Source: Deltaproteobacteria bacterium (GTDB lineage: Bacteria > Desulfobacterota > DSM-4660 > Desulfatiglandales > B25-G16). From it: DNA of 5,618 nt. Where the stretch lies: contig JAFDHR010000170.1 in NCBI GenBank assembly GCA_019308645.1, positions 1-5,618 of the forward strand. The letters are read 5' to 3'. A model generated the notes under the pieces. That model was not told the DNA's origin. It searched no databases and was given only the letters and a program-made list of their open reading frames with translations. Made by a program: the position numbers and the translations under genes. Positions 1-5,459 of this stretch are shown piece after piece. How positions within the stretch are numbered: position 1 is the first letter of the stretch; each line of letters begins with the position of its first letter.

Positions 1-725
1 ACGCCTTACAAACCTACGAATCAGCCAGGCAGCTGAAAAACATCGATGTAAAAGGAATATCATGCCATATAGGAAGCCAACTTACCGATATTGATCCCTT
101 TTTAGATGCCTTAACAAAATTAAAAGACATTTTACAAGAACTCAACAAAATGGCATTCGATATTAGATTCCTTAATCTGGGAGGCGGTCTTGGGATAACC
201 TATAATGACGAAAAACCACCTCATCCCTTAGAATACGCAATGGCACTAAAGGAAGTATTAGGACAAGAAAACATTACCCTTATTCTTGAACCAGGCAGGG
301 TTATTATTGGTAACGCTGGAATTCTGATCACACAAGTGCTCTATACCAAATCTACAAAAAATAAAAACTTTATTATTGTAGATGCCGGGATGAACGACTT
401 AATCAGGCCTACCCTATATAATTCATTTCATGCAATTCAGCCGGTAAAAATAGTCCACTCGGAAATGGTAGTCGCTGATTTAGTAGGTCCTGTGTGTGAA
501 ACCGGGGACTTCTTTGCGAAAGATAGGAAAATGCCAGCATTTCAATCCGGAGATTTAGTAGCTATAATGAGTGCAGGGGCCTACAGTTTTTCAATGGCCT
601 CAAACTACAATTCTCGTCCCAGGCCTGCAGAGGTAATGGTGAAAGGAAAGCTCTTCTCCATAATTAGATCAAGAGAAATATACGATGACCTTATTCATGG
701 AGAGGTGATTCCCGAATTTCTTTGA
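1..725 (+). CDS. lysA: Diaminopimelate decarboxylase, C-terminal part (5' end outside window)
   Basis: LysA is a PLP enzyme that decarboxylates meso-diaminopimelate to L-lysine, the last step of lysine synthesis, in the cytoplasm. The reading frame is open from base 3 and gives 240 visible residues before TGA; the family is usually a little over 400 residues, so about the first 170-200, including the PLP-binding lysine, lie upstream. The methionine codon at 150 is internal, because family sequence is already clear before it. Visible motifs (numbered from the first complete codon) are CHIGSQ 21-26, the phosphate-binding LGGGLGI 59-65, EPGR 96-99, DAGMNDLIRP 127-136, CETGD 165-169 with the active-site cysteine, and the long C-terminal motif 191-211 (AGAYSFSMASNYNSRPRP core) with its PLP-contacting tyrosine. 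The gene ends intact. It is followed by a 215-nt gap before dapB, of the same pathway, so the two may once have been closer. Identification is very secure. Confidence 0.97.
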   Translation, partial: ALQTYESARQLKNIDVKGISCHIGSQLTDIDPFLDALTKLKDILQELNKMAFDIRFLNLGGGLGITYNDEKPPHPLEYAMALKEVLGQENITLILEPGRVIIGNAGILITQVLYTKSTKNKNFIIVDAGMNDLIRPTLYNSFHAIQPVKIVHSEMVVADLVGPVCETGDFFAKDRKMPAFQSGDLVAIMSAGAYSFSMASNYNSRPRPAEVMVKGKLFSIIRSREIYDDLIHGEVIPEFL

Positions 726-726
726 A

Positions 727-918
727 AAAATATTTGTCTCTATTCAGCCACCAAGACACGAAGACCCAAAGAGGTGATAAATATAAATTGAATACCGGAG
801 TTTTCTCATTAATTTTAATTCCGATTTATCGGGATTAAAAAGGCCATAATAAAAAATAATTCTCTGATCTTGGTGTCTTGGTGCCTTTGTGGCAAGATAC
901 CTGAGATACAAATATTTT
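727..918. repeat. Long imperfect inverted repeat with period-8 arms filling the lysA-dapB gap
   Basis: The gap holds no ORF but folds back on itself. The outermost arms AAAATATTTGT (727-737) and ACAAATATTTT (908-918) are perfectly complementary over 11 bp. Inside them, 747-772 and the reverse complement of 868-893 agree at 21 of 26 positions. Each inner arm is itself a degenerate 8-nt tandem repeat: the left reads CACCAAGA, CACGAAGA, CCCAAAGA; the right, on the minus strand, reads CACAAAGG, CACCAAGA, CACCAAGA. A separate 12-bp hairpin (813-840) sits in the centre. The structure suggests a MITE-like or REP-like non-coding element, or a long mRNA stem-loop. No transposase is present, so mobility is inference only. 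Confidence 0.75.
813..840. repeat. 12-bp stem-loop at the centre of the lysA-dapB gap
   Basis: TTTTAATTCCGA (813-824) pairs with TCGGGATTAAAA (829-840) over 12 consecutive pairs, one of them a G-T wobble, closing a TTTA loop. Neither strand has a proper T-run after the stem, so it is not a textbook intrinsic terminator. It could still cause pausing or stabilise the lysA transcript end, or be the core of the surrounding inverted-repeat element. Confidence 0.7.
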
Positions 919-940
919 AATTTTGAAATAGGAGAAGAAA

Positions 941-1744
941 ATGATAAAGGCTGTTGTTGCCGGCGCTGCTGGTAGGATGGGTGGAAGAATCATCCATATG
1001 ATTCAACAGAGCGAAGAAATAACATTAACAGGTTCCTTTGAAAGACCAGATCACCCTGCAATTGGCAAGGACGTGGGGGAGATTGTTGGTCTCGGTAAGA
1101 TAGGCATTGACCTTGCGGCTGATATCAGCAACGCAATGAAAGATGCGGATGTGTTGATTGATTTTACTACTCCAGAAAGCACCTTGCATAATATCCGCTT
1201 TATTGCCGAGACAGGTCAGGCAATGGTGATTGGGACTACGGGTATTACAGGCGAAGATGAAAAAGGCCTACAGCTCCTTGCACAAAAAATACGATGTGTC
1301 AGGTCCCCGAATATGAGTGTTGGGGTTAATGTATTATTCAAAGTAGTGGAAGACCTATCTATAATTCTGGGTAAAGACTGGGATATGGAGGTAATTGAAG
1401 CCCATCACAGGCTAAAAAAAGATGCCCCAAGCGGCACAGCAATGCATATTGCTAAAATCCTGGCTGATTCGACCGAAAGAAACCTCGAGACAAACGCTGT
1501 CTATGGAAGAAAAGGATTTATTGGTGTCAGGACAGCCGAAGAAATTGGTATTCAATCCATAAGGGCTGGTGATATCGTAGGTGAGCATACGGTAATGTTT
1601 GCCGGAACAGGAGAAAGAATTGAGATTACTCACAGGGCACATAGCAGGGATAATTTTGCAAAGGGTGCCTTGCGTGCAGCCCTATGGGTTGTCACACAAT
1701 CGAATGGCCTTTATGATATGCAAGGTGTGTTGGGATTGAGGTAA
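941..1744 (+). CDS. dapB: 4-hydroxy-tetrahydrodipicolinate reductase
   Basis: DapB reduces hydroxy-tetrahydrodipicolinate to tetrahydrodipicolinate with NAD(P)H, a cytoplasmic step of diaminopimelate and lysine synthesis. The 267 residues match the family's usual 265-275. The N-terminal Rossmann nucleotide-binding loop is GAAGRMG (8-14), with a second cofactor contact at GTTG (98-101). The catalytic/substrate signature is EAHHRLKKDAPSGTA (153-167), where H155 and K159 correspond to E. coli H159 and K163. The C-terminal part, GEHTVMFAGTGERIEITHRA from about 214, completes the tetramerisation and substrate domain. The start is fixed by a good Shine-Dalgarno AGGAGAAG at 930-937, only 3 nt before ATG, and by the Rossmann loop lying right at the N-terminus. 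Repeat-filled gaps lie on both sides, so co-transcription with lysA and dapL is plausible but not shown. No lysine riboswitch fold was recognised upstream. Confidence 0.98.
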   Translation: MIKAVVAGAAGRMGGRIIHMIQQSEEITLTGSFERPDHPAIGKDVGEIVGLGKIGIDLAADISNAMKDADVLIDFTTPESTLHNIRFIAETGQAMVIGTTGITGEDEKGLQLLAQKIRCVRSPNMSVGVNVLFKVVEDLSIILGKDWDMEVIEAHHRLKKDAPSGTAMHIAKILADSTERNLETNAVYGRKGFIGVRTAEEIGIQSIRAGDIVGEHTVMFAGTGERIEITHRAHSRDNFAKGALRAALWVVTQSNGLYDMQGVLGLR

Positions 1745-1746
1745 AA

Positions 1747-1915
1747 GTTCACCGTTCACCGTTTTCCGTTTACCGATAGAAATAGGGCAGCTGTGAATGG
1801 CTACATATGAATATGTCTTCCGGTTAACGTTCACTGTTCACCGACAAGAAATTGACCACGCTTTAAGTTGAATGGCTATTAGTTGGCGGCTAACGGTGAA
1901 CGGACAACGGTAAAC
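1747..1915. repeat. Heptamer (GTTCACC-like) repeat element with inverted arms filling the dapB-dapL gap
   Basis: Three blocks of 7-nt units occupy this gap. Block 1 (1747-1774, + strand) reads GTTCACC, GTTCACC, GTTTTCC, GTTTACC. Block 2 (1822-1842, + strand) reads GGTTAAC, GTTCACT, GTTCACC. Block 3 (1888-1915, minus strand) reads GTTTACC, GTTGTCC, GTTCACC, GTTAGCC. Block 1 (1747-1775) and the reverse complement of block 3 (1887-1915) agree at 22 of 29 positions, so the ends can pair into a long stem. Block 2 could pair with block 3 instead. A 10-bp direct repeat TGAATGGCTA (1794-1803 and 1869-1878) lies between the blocks. There is no ORF. The element ends 11 nt before the dapL Shine-Dalgarno. 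Its function is unknown; candidates are a dispersed repeat family or a structured leader. Confidence 0.8.
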
Positions 1916-1935
1916 GCTTATGGAAGAGAGGAAAA

Positions 1936-3099
1936 ATGTTTACGCTCGCTGAAAGAATCAAACAGTTACCCCCGTATCTGTTCAAAGAGATTGCCCAAAA
2001 AAAGAAAGAGATAGCAGCAAAGGGAGTGGATATCATCGACCTTGGTATAGGTGACCCTGATCTCCCTACCCCACCTCACATTATAGAGGCCATGGTACAG
2101 GCCGTACGAGATCCTGCCAATCATCATTACCCCTCATATTCTGGGATGGAAGACTTTAAGATCGCCATTGCCAAATGGTACGGAGACAGGTTCTCAGTCA
2201 CACTTGATCCAGAAAGTGAGGTAATTGCCCTGATTGGCGCAAAAGAAGGGATAGCCAACTTTTCCCTCGCATTTCTAAACCCAGGTGATTGTGCTCTCAT
2301 CCCTGCTCCTGCGTATCCAGTGTATAATAGTGGCACCCATTTTGCGGGCGGAAGGCCTTATATGTTACCCCTTTATAACGAAAATAATTTCCTGCCGGAT
2401 CTTGCCTCTATTCCAGATGAAGTCGCTCAAACTGCCAAAATATTATGGCTCAACTACCCCAACAACCCAACAGCAGCCGTAGCTGATAGGCATTTCTTTG
2501 AAGACGTGGTCACATTTGCACACACCTATCACATAATGGTATGCAATGATCTTACCTATAGCGAAATTGCCTTTGACGGATACAAACCTATGAGCCTCCT
2601 TGAAATCAAAGGAGCGAAAGATATAGGAATAGAATTTCATTCCTTATCAAAAACGTTCAACATGACTGGATGGCGGATCGGATTTGCCGTGGGAAACAGT
2701 GAGGCCATTAAGGGATTAGGTGCAATTAAAAGCAACATCGATTCAGGTATTTTCCAGGCTATTCAAGTAGCTGGTATAGAGGCCCTGAGGGCAGTCGAGG
2801 AAAGTAGTGCAGCGATACGAAAAATTTATACCAGGAGGAGAGATATTATGGTGAACGGGCTGAGGGATTCCGGTTTCACGGTAAATCCATCCAAAGCCAC
2901 GTTTTATCTCTGGGTTCCAGTTCCTGATTCCTATACGTCGGTGGATTTCACTACGAGGCTCTTAGAGGAGGCTGGTGTTGTAGTAACACCAGGGAATGGA
3001 TTTGGTGATCCTGGCGAAGGCTATATAAGGCTGGCATTGACAAAGGATGAGAGCCGCCTTGTAGAGGCAATAGAGAGGATACAAAATATCGGCATATAA
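1936..3099 (+). CDS. dapL: LL-diaminopimelate aminotransferase (PLP, class I/II aminotransferase fold)
   Basis: DapL converts tetrahydrodipicolinate directly to LL-diaminopimelate using glutamate as amino donor, bypassing the succinylase, acetylase and dehydrogenase branches. The 387 residues fit the shorter bacterial/archaeal DapL type. Fold-type I features appear in order: LGIGDPDLPTP (36-46) near the N-terminus, GAKEGI (101-106) at the PLP phosphate region, NYPNNPT (173-179), NDLTYSE (204-210) with D205 and Y208 contacting PLP, the Schiff-base lysine K239 in SLSKTFNMTGWRIGF (236-250), and the carboxylate-binding arginine R365 in YIRLAL. ATG is preceded by GAGAGG (1926-1931), 4 nt away. The neighbouring dapB and lysA support DapL over a generic aspartate or alanine aminotransferase, although closely related enzymes share these motifs. 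It is the first gene of a five-gene packed run, and its TAA directly abuts the folK start. Confidence 0.9.
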   Translation: MFTLAERIKQLPPYLFKEIAQKKKEIAAKGVDIIDLGIGDPDLPTPPHIIEAMVQAVRDPANHHYPSYSGMEDFKIAIAKWYGDRFSVTLDPESEVIALIGAKEGIANFSLAFLNPGDCALIPAPAYPVYNSGTHFAGGRPYMLPLYNENNFLPDLASIPDEVAQTAKILWLNYPNNPTAAVADRHFFEDVVTFAHTYHIMVCNDLTYSEIAFDGYKPMSLLEIKGAKDIGIEFHSLSKTFNMTGWRIGFAVGNSEAIKGLGAIKSNIDSGIFQAIQVAGIEALRAVEESSAAIRKIYTRRRDIMVNGLRDSGFTVNPSKATFYLWVPVPDSYTSVDFTTRLLEEAGVVVTPGNGFGDPGEGYIRLALTKDESRLVEAIERIQNIGI

Positions 3100-3609
3100 T
3101 TGAAACCAACCATCGCATATATAGGGATAGGATCAAACCTGGGAGATAAATCTTTTAATTGTCGATACTCTATTGAGCAGATAGATACATTACCGGGCTG
3201 CCATGTAATTGCTCGCTCCACACTATTTAACACAGAGCCAGAGGGTGTTACTCTACAGCCCTGGTATGTAAATTGTATTGCTCAGATTGCAGTGACGAAA
3301 AGCCCCTTCGAACTATTAAGGGGACTTATGAATATAGAATCTGCGATGGGCAGAATAAGGAAGAAACGGTGGGAGGCCAGAATAATTGATCTCGACATAC
3401 TCCTGTTTGGTCAGGAGATACGAGAATCTCATAATCTGATTATCCCCCATCCATTGATGCACAAAAGACAGTTTGTATTAGAACCTTTGGCTCAATTGGC
3501 GCCTGACCTTATGCATCCTGTTTTTAAATTAACCATACGAGAGCTTTTAAATAAACTGCCAATCCCGCCATACAGCGGGACCGTTGAAATCCTAAAGGAG
3601 GAAACATGA
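3100..3609 (+). CDS. folK: HPPK: 6-hydroxymethyl-7,8-dihydropterin pyrophosphokinase, TTG start
   Basis: HPPK transfers pyrophosphate from ATP to 6-hydroxymethyl-dihydropterin in cytoplasmic folate synthesis. The 169 residues are normal for a stand-alone enzyme. Motifs are [11 protein letters not shown] (6-16), [15 protein letters not shown] (90-104) with the two metal-binding aspartates D97 and D99, and [16 protein letters not shown] (115-130). One deviation is E92, where most members have glycine (RWGPR becomes RWEAR). The start must be TTG: the in-frame dapL stop TAA sits immediately before it (TAATTG), and the conserved N-terminus begins within six residues, so no in-frame ATG or GTG fits. 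The nearest purine-rich stretch is about 20 nt upstream, so translation probably depends on ribosomes terminating on dapL. The last bases overlap the transaldolase start as ATGA. Confidence 0.93.
   Translation: MKPTIAYIGIGSNLGDKSFNCRYSIEQIDTLPGCHVIARSTLFNTEPEGVTLQPWYVNCIAQIAVTKSPFELLRGLMNIESAMGRIRKKRWEARIIDLDILLFGQEIRESHNLIIPHPLMHKRQFVLEPLAQLAPDLMHPVFKLTIRELLNKLPIPPYSGTVEILKEET
3563..3580 (+). other. GC-rich 6-bp hairpin in the folK 3' end, upstream of the tal ribosome site
   Basis: TCCCGC (3563-3568) and GCGGGA (3575-3580) are perfectly complementary around a CATACA loop, 13 nt before the tal Shine-Dalgarno and inside the folK reading frame (residues about 155-160). No T-run follows, so it is not an intrinsic terminator. 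It may be a pause, an mRNA-stability element, or chance; the pairing itself is plain in the sequence. Confidence 0.45.
3594..3601 (+). promoter_or_regulatory. Strong Shine-Dalgarno for the transaldolase gene
   Basis: AAAGGAGG, a full match to the anti-Shine-Dalgarno core, lies 4 nt before the ATG at 3606 and inside the end of folK. It is the best ribosome site in the window, and it contrasts with the poor sites before folK and the lytic transglycosylase. This suggests transaldolase is made at a higher rate than its operon neighbours. Confidence 0.85.
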
Positions 3610-4247
3610 AATTTTTTATTGACACAGCAAATATCGCCGAAATTACAAAGGCCAATGAACTGGGTGTGTTAGATGGTGTCACAACAAATCCCACACTGGT
3701 AGCAAAAGAGGGAAGAAAATTTGAAGAATTAATTAAAGAAATCTGCCATATAGTAAACGGCCCTGTAAGTGCTGAAGTAGTAAGTATTGAAGCAAAGGGC
3801 ATGGTTAAGGAGGCACAACATCTGGCAACACTCGCCGATAATATCGTGGTTAAAATTCCCATGATAACTGAAGGGATTAAGGCCACGAAGATACTATCAA
3901 AAGAACATATTGTGACGAATGTAACCCTGGTATTTTCACCCTTGCAGGCGCTGATAGCAGCCAAGGCAGGTGCGAGCTATGTGAGCCCCTTTATTGGCAG
4001 ACTTGATGATATAACGAGCGTTGGCATGGAAATAGTAGACAATATAGTAACCATATATGACAATTATGGATTTCAAACTGAGGTTATCGTGGCAAGCATC
4101 CGCAACCCTGTCCATGTATTAGATGCAGCCTTGATTGGTGCCCATATTGCTACAATCCCCTTCAAGGTACTCTCTCAATTAACCGAACACCCTCTTACCA
4201 AGATTGGATTAGATAAATTTTTAGCCGATTGGAAAAAAATGGGGTAA
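3606..4247 (+). CDS. tal: Transaldolase, small TalC/FSA-like family
   Basis: This cytoplasmic TIM-barrel enzyme moves a dihydroxyacetone unit between sugar phosphates in the non-oxidative pentose phosphate pathway. Its 213 residues are typical of the short TalC/FSA subfamily (about 210-220), not the 310-residue TalB type. Landmarks are FFIDTAN (3-9) with D6, GVTTNPTL (24-31), SAEVVS (55-60), the Schiff-base lysine K83 in [17 protein letters not shown] (105-115), [10 protein letters not shown] (126-135) and ASIRN (163-167). Two positions that separate true transaldolases from fructose-6-phosphate aldolase are transaldolase-like: E57 (Gln in E. coli FSA) and F129 (Tyr in FSA). The start overlaps the folK stop as ATGA and has a full Shine-Dalgarno, so it is secure. 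The lytic transglycosylase gene begins 4 nt after its stop. Confidence 0.94.
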   Translation: MKFFIDTANIAEITKANELGVLDGVTTNPTLVAKEGRKFEELIKEICHIVNGPVSAEVVSIEAKGMVKEAQHLATLADNIVVKIPMITEGIKATKILSKEHIVTNVTLVFSPLQALIAAKAGASYVSPFIGRLDDITSVGMEIVDNIVTIYDNYGFQTEVIVASIRNPVHVLDAALIGAHIATIPFKVLSQLTEHPLTKIGLDKFLADWKKMG

Positions 4248-4251
4248 ATAA

Positions 4252-4842
4252 ATGTCTTTTTCCATGTTGTTCCCCTATGGTATCCTGGTAAGTATACTTT
4301 TTTCACTTTTTTTTTCTTTCACATCTGCGCAGGCCGATATTTATCGGTTCAAGGATGAAAATGGGGTCTGGCATTTCACCAACATTCGATCAGACAAACG
4401 TTATCGCCTTTATATAAAGACAGGAAGCCTAAAGGGAAAACAATATATTAGAGATTATGACACTATAATTCAAAGGGCAGCACAACAATTTGGTGTGGAG
4501 CCACATCTTATAAAGTCCATCATTATGGCAGAATCATCTTTCGATCCCAATGCAATCTCTAAAAGCGGTGCTCAGGGCCTGATGCAACTGATGCCACCCA
4601 CTGCAAACGATATGGAGGTAAATAATCCCTTTGACCCAGAAGAAAATATTTTTGGCGGTACAAAATATCTTAGCTTACTCCTTAAAAAGTTTAACCAAGA
4701 TAAAAAATTAGCGATAGCTGCCTATAATATTGGTCCTTCAGTTGTGGCTAACCGGAATTCTGTCCCTCTTCTATCTCAGACCAGGCGCTTCGTTGAGAAG
4801 GTTATAAAATATTATAATGAATTTAAAAAACAGGGGGACTAA
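4252..4842 (+). CDS. Secreted lytic transglycosylase: DUF4124-like N-terminus plus SLT (goose-lysozyme-like) domain
   Basis: Lytic transglycosylases cleave the MurNAc-GlcNAc bond of peptidoglycan to form 1,6-anhydro-MurNAc, outside the cytoplasmic membrane. The 196-residue product starts with a hydrophobic signal peptide, with likely signal peptidase I cleavage after AQA (26-28); there is no lipobox cysteine, so it is probably soluble in the periplasm. A short DUF4124-like segment follows (29-44, DIYRFKDENGVWHFTN). The SLT domain runs from about 67 to 192: catalytic E94 in IIMAESSFDPN, then SGAQGLMQLMP (105-115), GGTKYL (135-140) and AAYNIGP (156-162). ATG begins 4 nt after the tal stop, with only a weak GGGG site (4241-4244) ahead. 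A second ATG four codons in is possible but would shorten the signal peptide without a better site. Its place among diaminopimelate genes and pgsA suggests an envelope role. The exact family member cannot be named. Confidence 0.9.
   Translation: MSFSMLFPYGILVSILFSLFFSFTSAQADIYRFKDENGVWHFTNIRSDKRYRLYIKTGSLKGKQYIRDYDTIIQRAAQQFGVEPHLIKSIIMAESSFDPNAISKSGAQGLMQLMPPTANDMEVNNPFDPEENIFGGTKYLSLLLKKFNQDKKLAIAAYNIGPSVVANRNSVPLLSQTRRFVEKVIKYYNEFKKQGD
4832..4838 (+). promoter_or_regulatory. Probable pgsA Shine-Dalgarno, favouring the TTG start
   Basis: AGGGGGA lies at the end of the transglycosylase gene. It is 10 nt from the TTG at 4849 and 16 nt from the in-frame ATG at 4855. The shorter spacing is the more usable, though both are on the long side, so the start choice stays open by two codons. 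Confidence 0.5.
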
Positions 4843-4848
4843 AAACCT

Positions 4849-5412
4849 TTGGGCATGAAAAAAAGTAAAAGCAATATAAATAACCTTCCAAACACGCTGA
4901 GTATTATAAGGCTCGTTTTCATTCCAGTAGTTGTTATATGTCTGTATTTTCCTGGACAATTGGGAAGTTTCTTGGCTGCTCTCTTTTTTGGGGTTGCGGC
5001 TATCACAGATCTTCTGGATGGTTTCTATGCCCGTAAACATAAAAAAATCACATCCCTGGGTAAATTTCTTGATCCCTTAGCTGACAAATTACTGATTTCT
5101 GTAACCATGATCATGCTCATAACCCTGAGTAGAATTCCAGCCTGGGTTGTTATTCTGATTATTGCAAGGGAAATGGCAGTAACAGGCCTGAGGGGTATTG
5201 CGGTGGTTGAGGGTAAGGTTATTGAGGCACATTCCCTCGGAAAATACAAGACAATATTTCAAGCCGTGTCAGTTGTATGTCTTTGCCTGCACTACCAGTA
5301 TCTACACATTGATTTCCATGTCGTTGGAATGACTTTCCTGTGGGCAGCCTTACTATTAACGATGTGGTCTGGATGGGTATATTTTAGAATGATCAAAAAG
5401 ATGCTGATCTAA
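4849..5412 (+). CDS. pgsA: CDP-diacylglycerol-glycerol-3-phosphate 3-phosphatidyltransferase
   Basis: PgsA is an inner-membrane enzyme that joins CDP-diacylglycerol and glycerol-3-phosphate to give phosphatidylglycerol phosphate, the committed step to phosphatidylglycerol and cardiolipin. The CDP-alcohol phosphatidyltransferase signature DxxDGxxAR(x8)GxxxDxxxD is complete, with D54, D57, G58, A61, R62, G71, D75 and D79. The 187 residues are normal for PgsA and contain several hydrophobic segments (about 20-35, 38-55, 82-106, 134-148, 158-177). LPNTLSIIRLVFIP near the N-terminus and AREMAVTGLRGIAV (106-119) are typical of PgsA rather than phosphatidylserine synthase. The start is TTG at 4849 or ATG at 4855, two codons later; a ribosome-site-like AGGGGGA lies nearer the TTG. 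It starts 6 nt after the transglycosylase stop and closes the protein-coding run; tRNA genes follow. Confidence 0.95.
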   Translation: MGMKKSKSNINNLPNTLSIIRLVFIPVVVICLYFPGQLGSFLAALFFGVAAITDLLDGFYARKHKKITSLGKFLDPLADKLLISVTMIMLITLSRIPAWVVILIIAREMAVTGLRGIAVVEGKVIEAHSLGKYKTIFQAVSVVCLCLHYQYLHIDFHVVGMTFLWAALLLTMWSGWVYFRMIKKMLI

Positions 5413-5417
5413 AAAAC

Positions 5418-5446
5418 TTGACATTTTTTTTGAAAAGTAGTAGGAA
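5418..5446 (+). promoter_or_regulatory. Probable sigma-70-type promoter for the tRNA genes
   Basis: A perfect -35 hexamer TTGACA (5418-5423) begins 5 nt after the pgsA stop. Exactly 17 nt later comes TAGGAA (5441-5446), a weak -10 match (TA at positions 1-2 and A at position 5). Initiation 6-8 nt further on would fall just before the tRNA-Gly 5' end at 5460, as expected for a short tRNA leader. The -35 box, spacing and location support the call; the poor -10 box limits it. A T-rich spacer lies between the boxes. Confidence 0.6.
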
Positions 5447-5459
5447 ATTTAAAAAAAGA

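Noticed and set aside
150..725. Complete 191-residue gene starting at the ATG at 150
   Set aside because: The frame continues upstream to the window edge with clear LysA sequence, including CHIGSQ, so the ATG is an internal methionine of a truncated lysA.
813..840. Intrinsic terminator for lysA
   Set aside because: The stem is strong, but no T-run follows it on either strand, so the terminator label is not supported; kept as a plain stem-loop.
726..940. Lysine riboswitch upstream of dapB
   Set aside because: The gap is large enough and the gene suitable, but the visible pairing is a simple nested fold-back of repeats rather than the multi-helix lysine aptamer, and I saw no recognisable aptamer core.
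1412..1642. Minus-strand open frame opposite dapB
   Set aside because: It is antisense to the conserved C-terminal half of DapB and has no family motifs; an accidental open frame.
1852..1882. Promoter for dapL (TTGACC followed by TATTAG)
   Set aside because: The spacing is 19 nt and the -10 match is only four of six, which is expected often by chance in AT-rich DNA; it also overlaps the heptamer repeat region.
1747..1915. CRISPR-like array
   Set aside because: The repeated unit is only 7 nt with no spacers between units, the blocks are in opposite orientations, and no cas gene is near.
3524..3964. 146-codon open frame on the minus strand across the folK end and tal
   Set aside because: It lies fully opposite two convincingly identified genes, its translation shows no recognisable family, and it has no separate ribosome site or promoter that I can see. 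It is a shadow of the real coding frames.
5411..5431. Terminator after pgsA from the A-run and T-run around TTGACA
   Set aside because: The possible stem would be only A-T pairs with no GC core, and the same bases make a better -35 promoter region.
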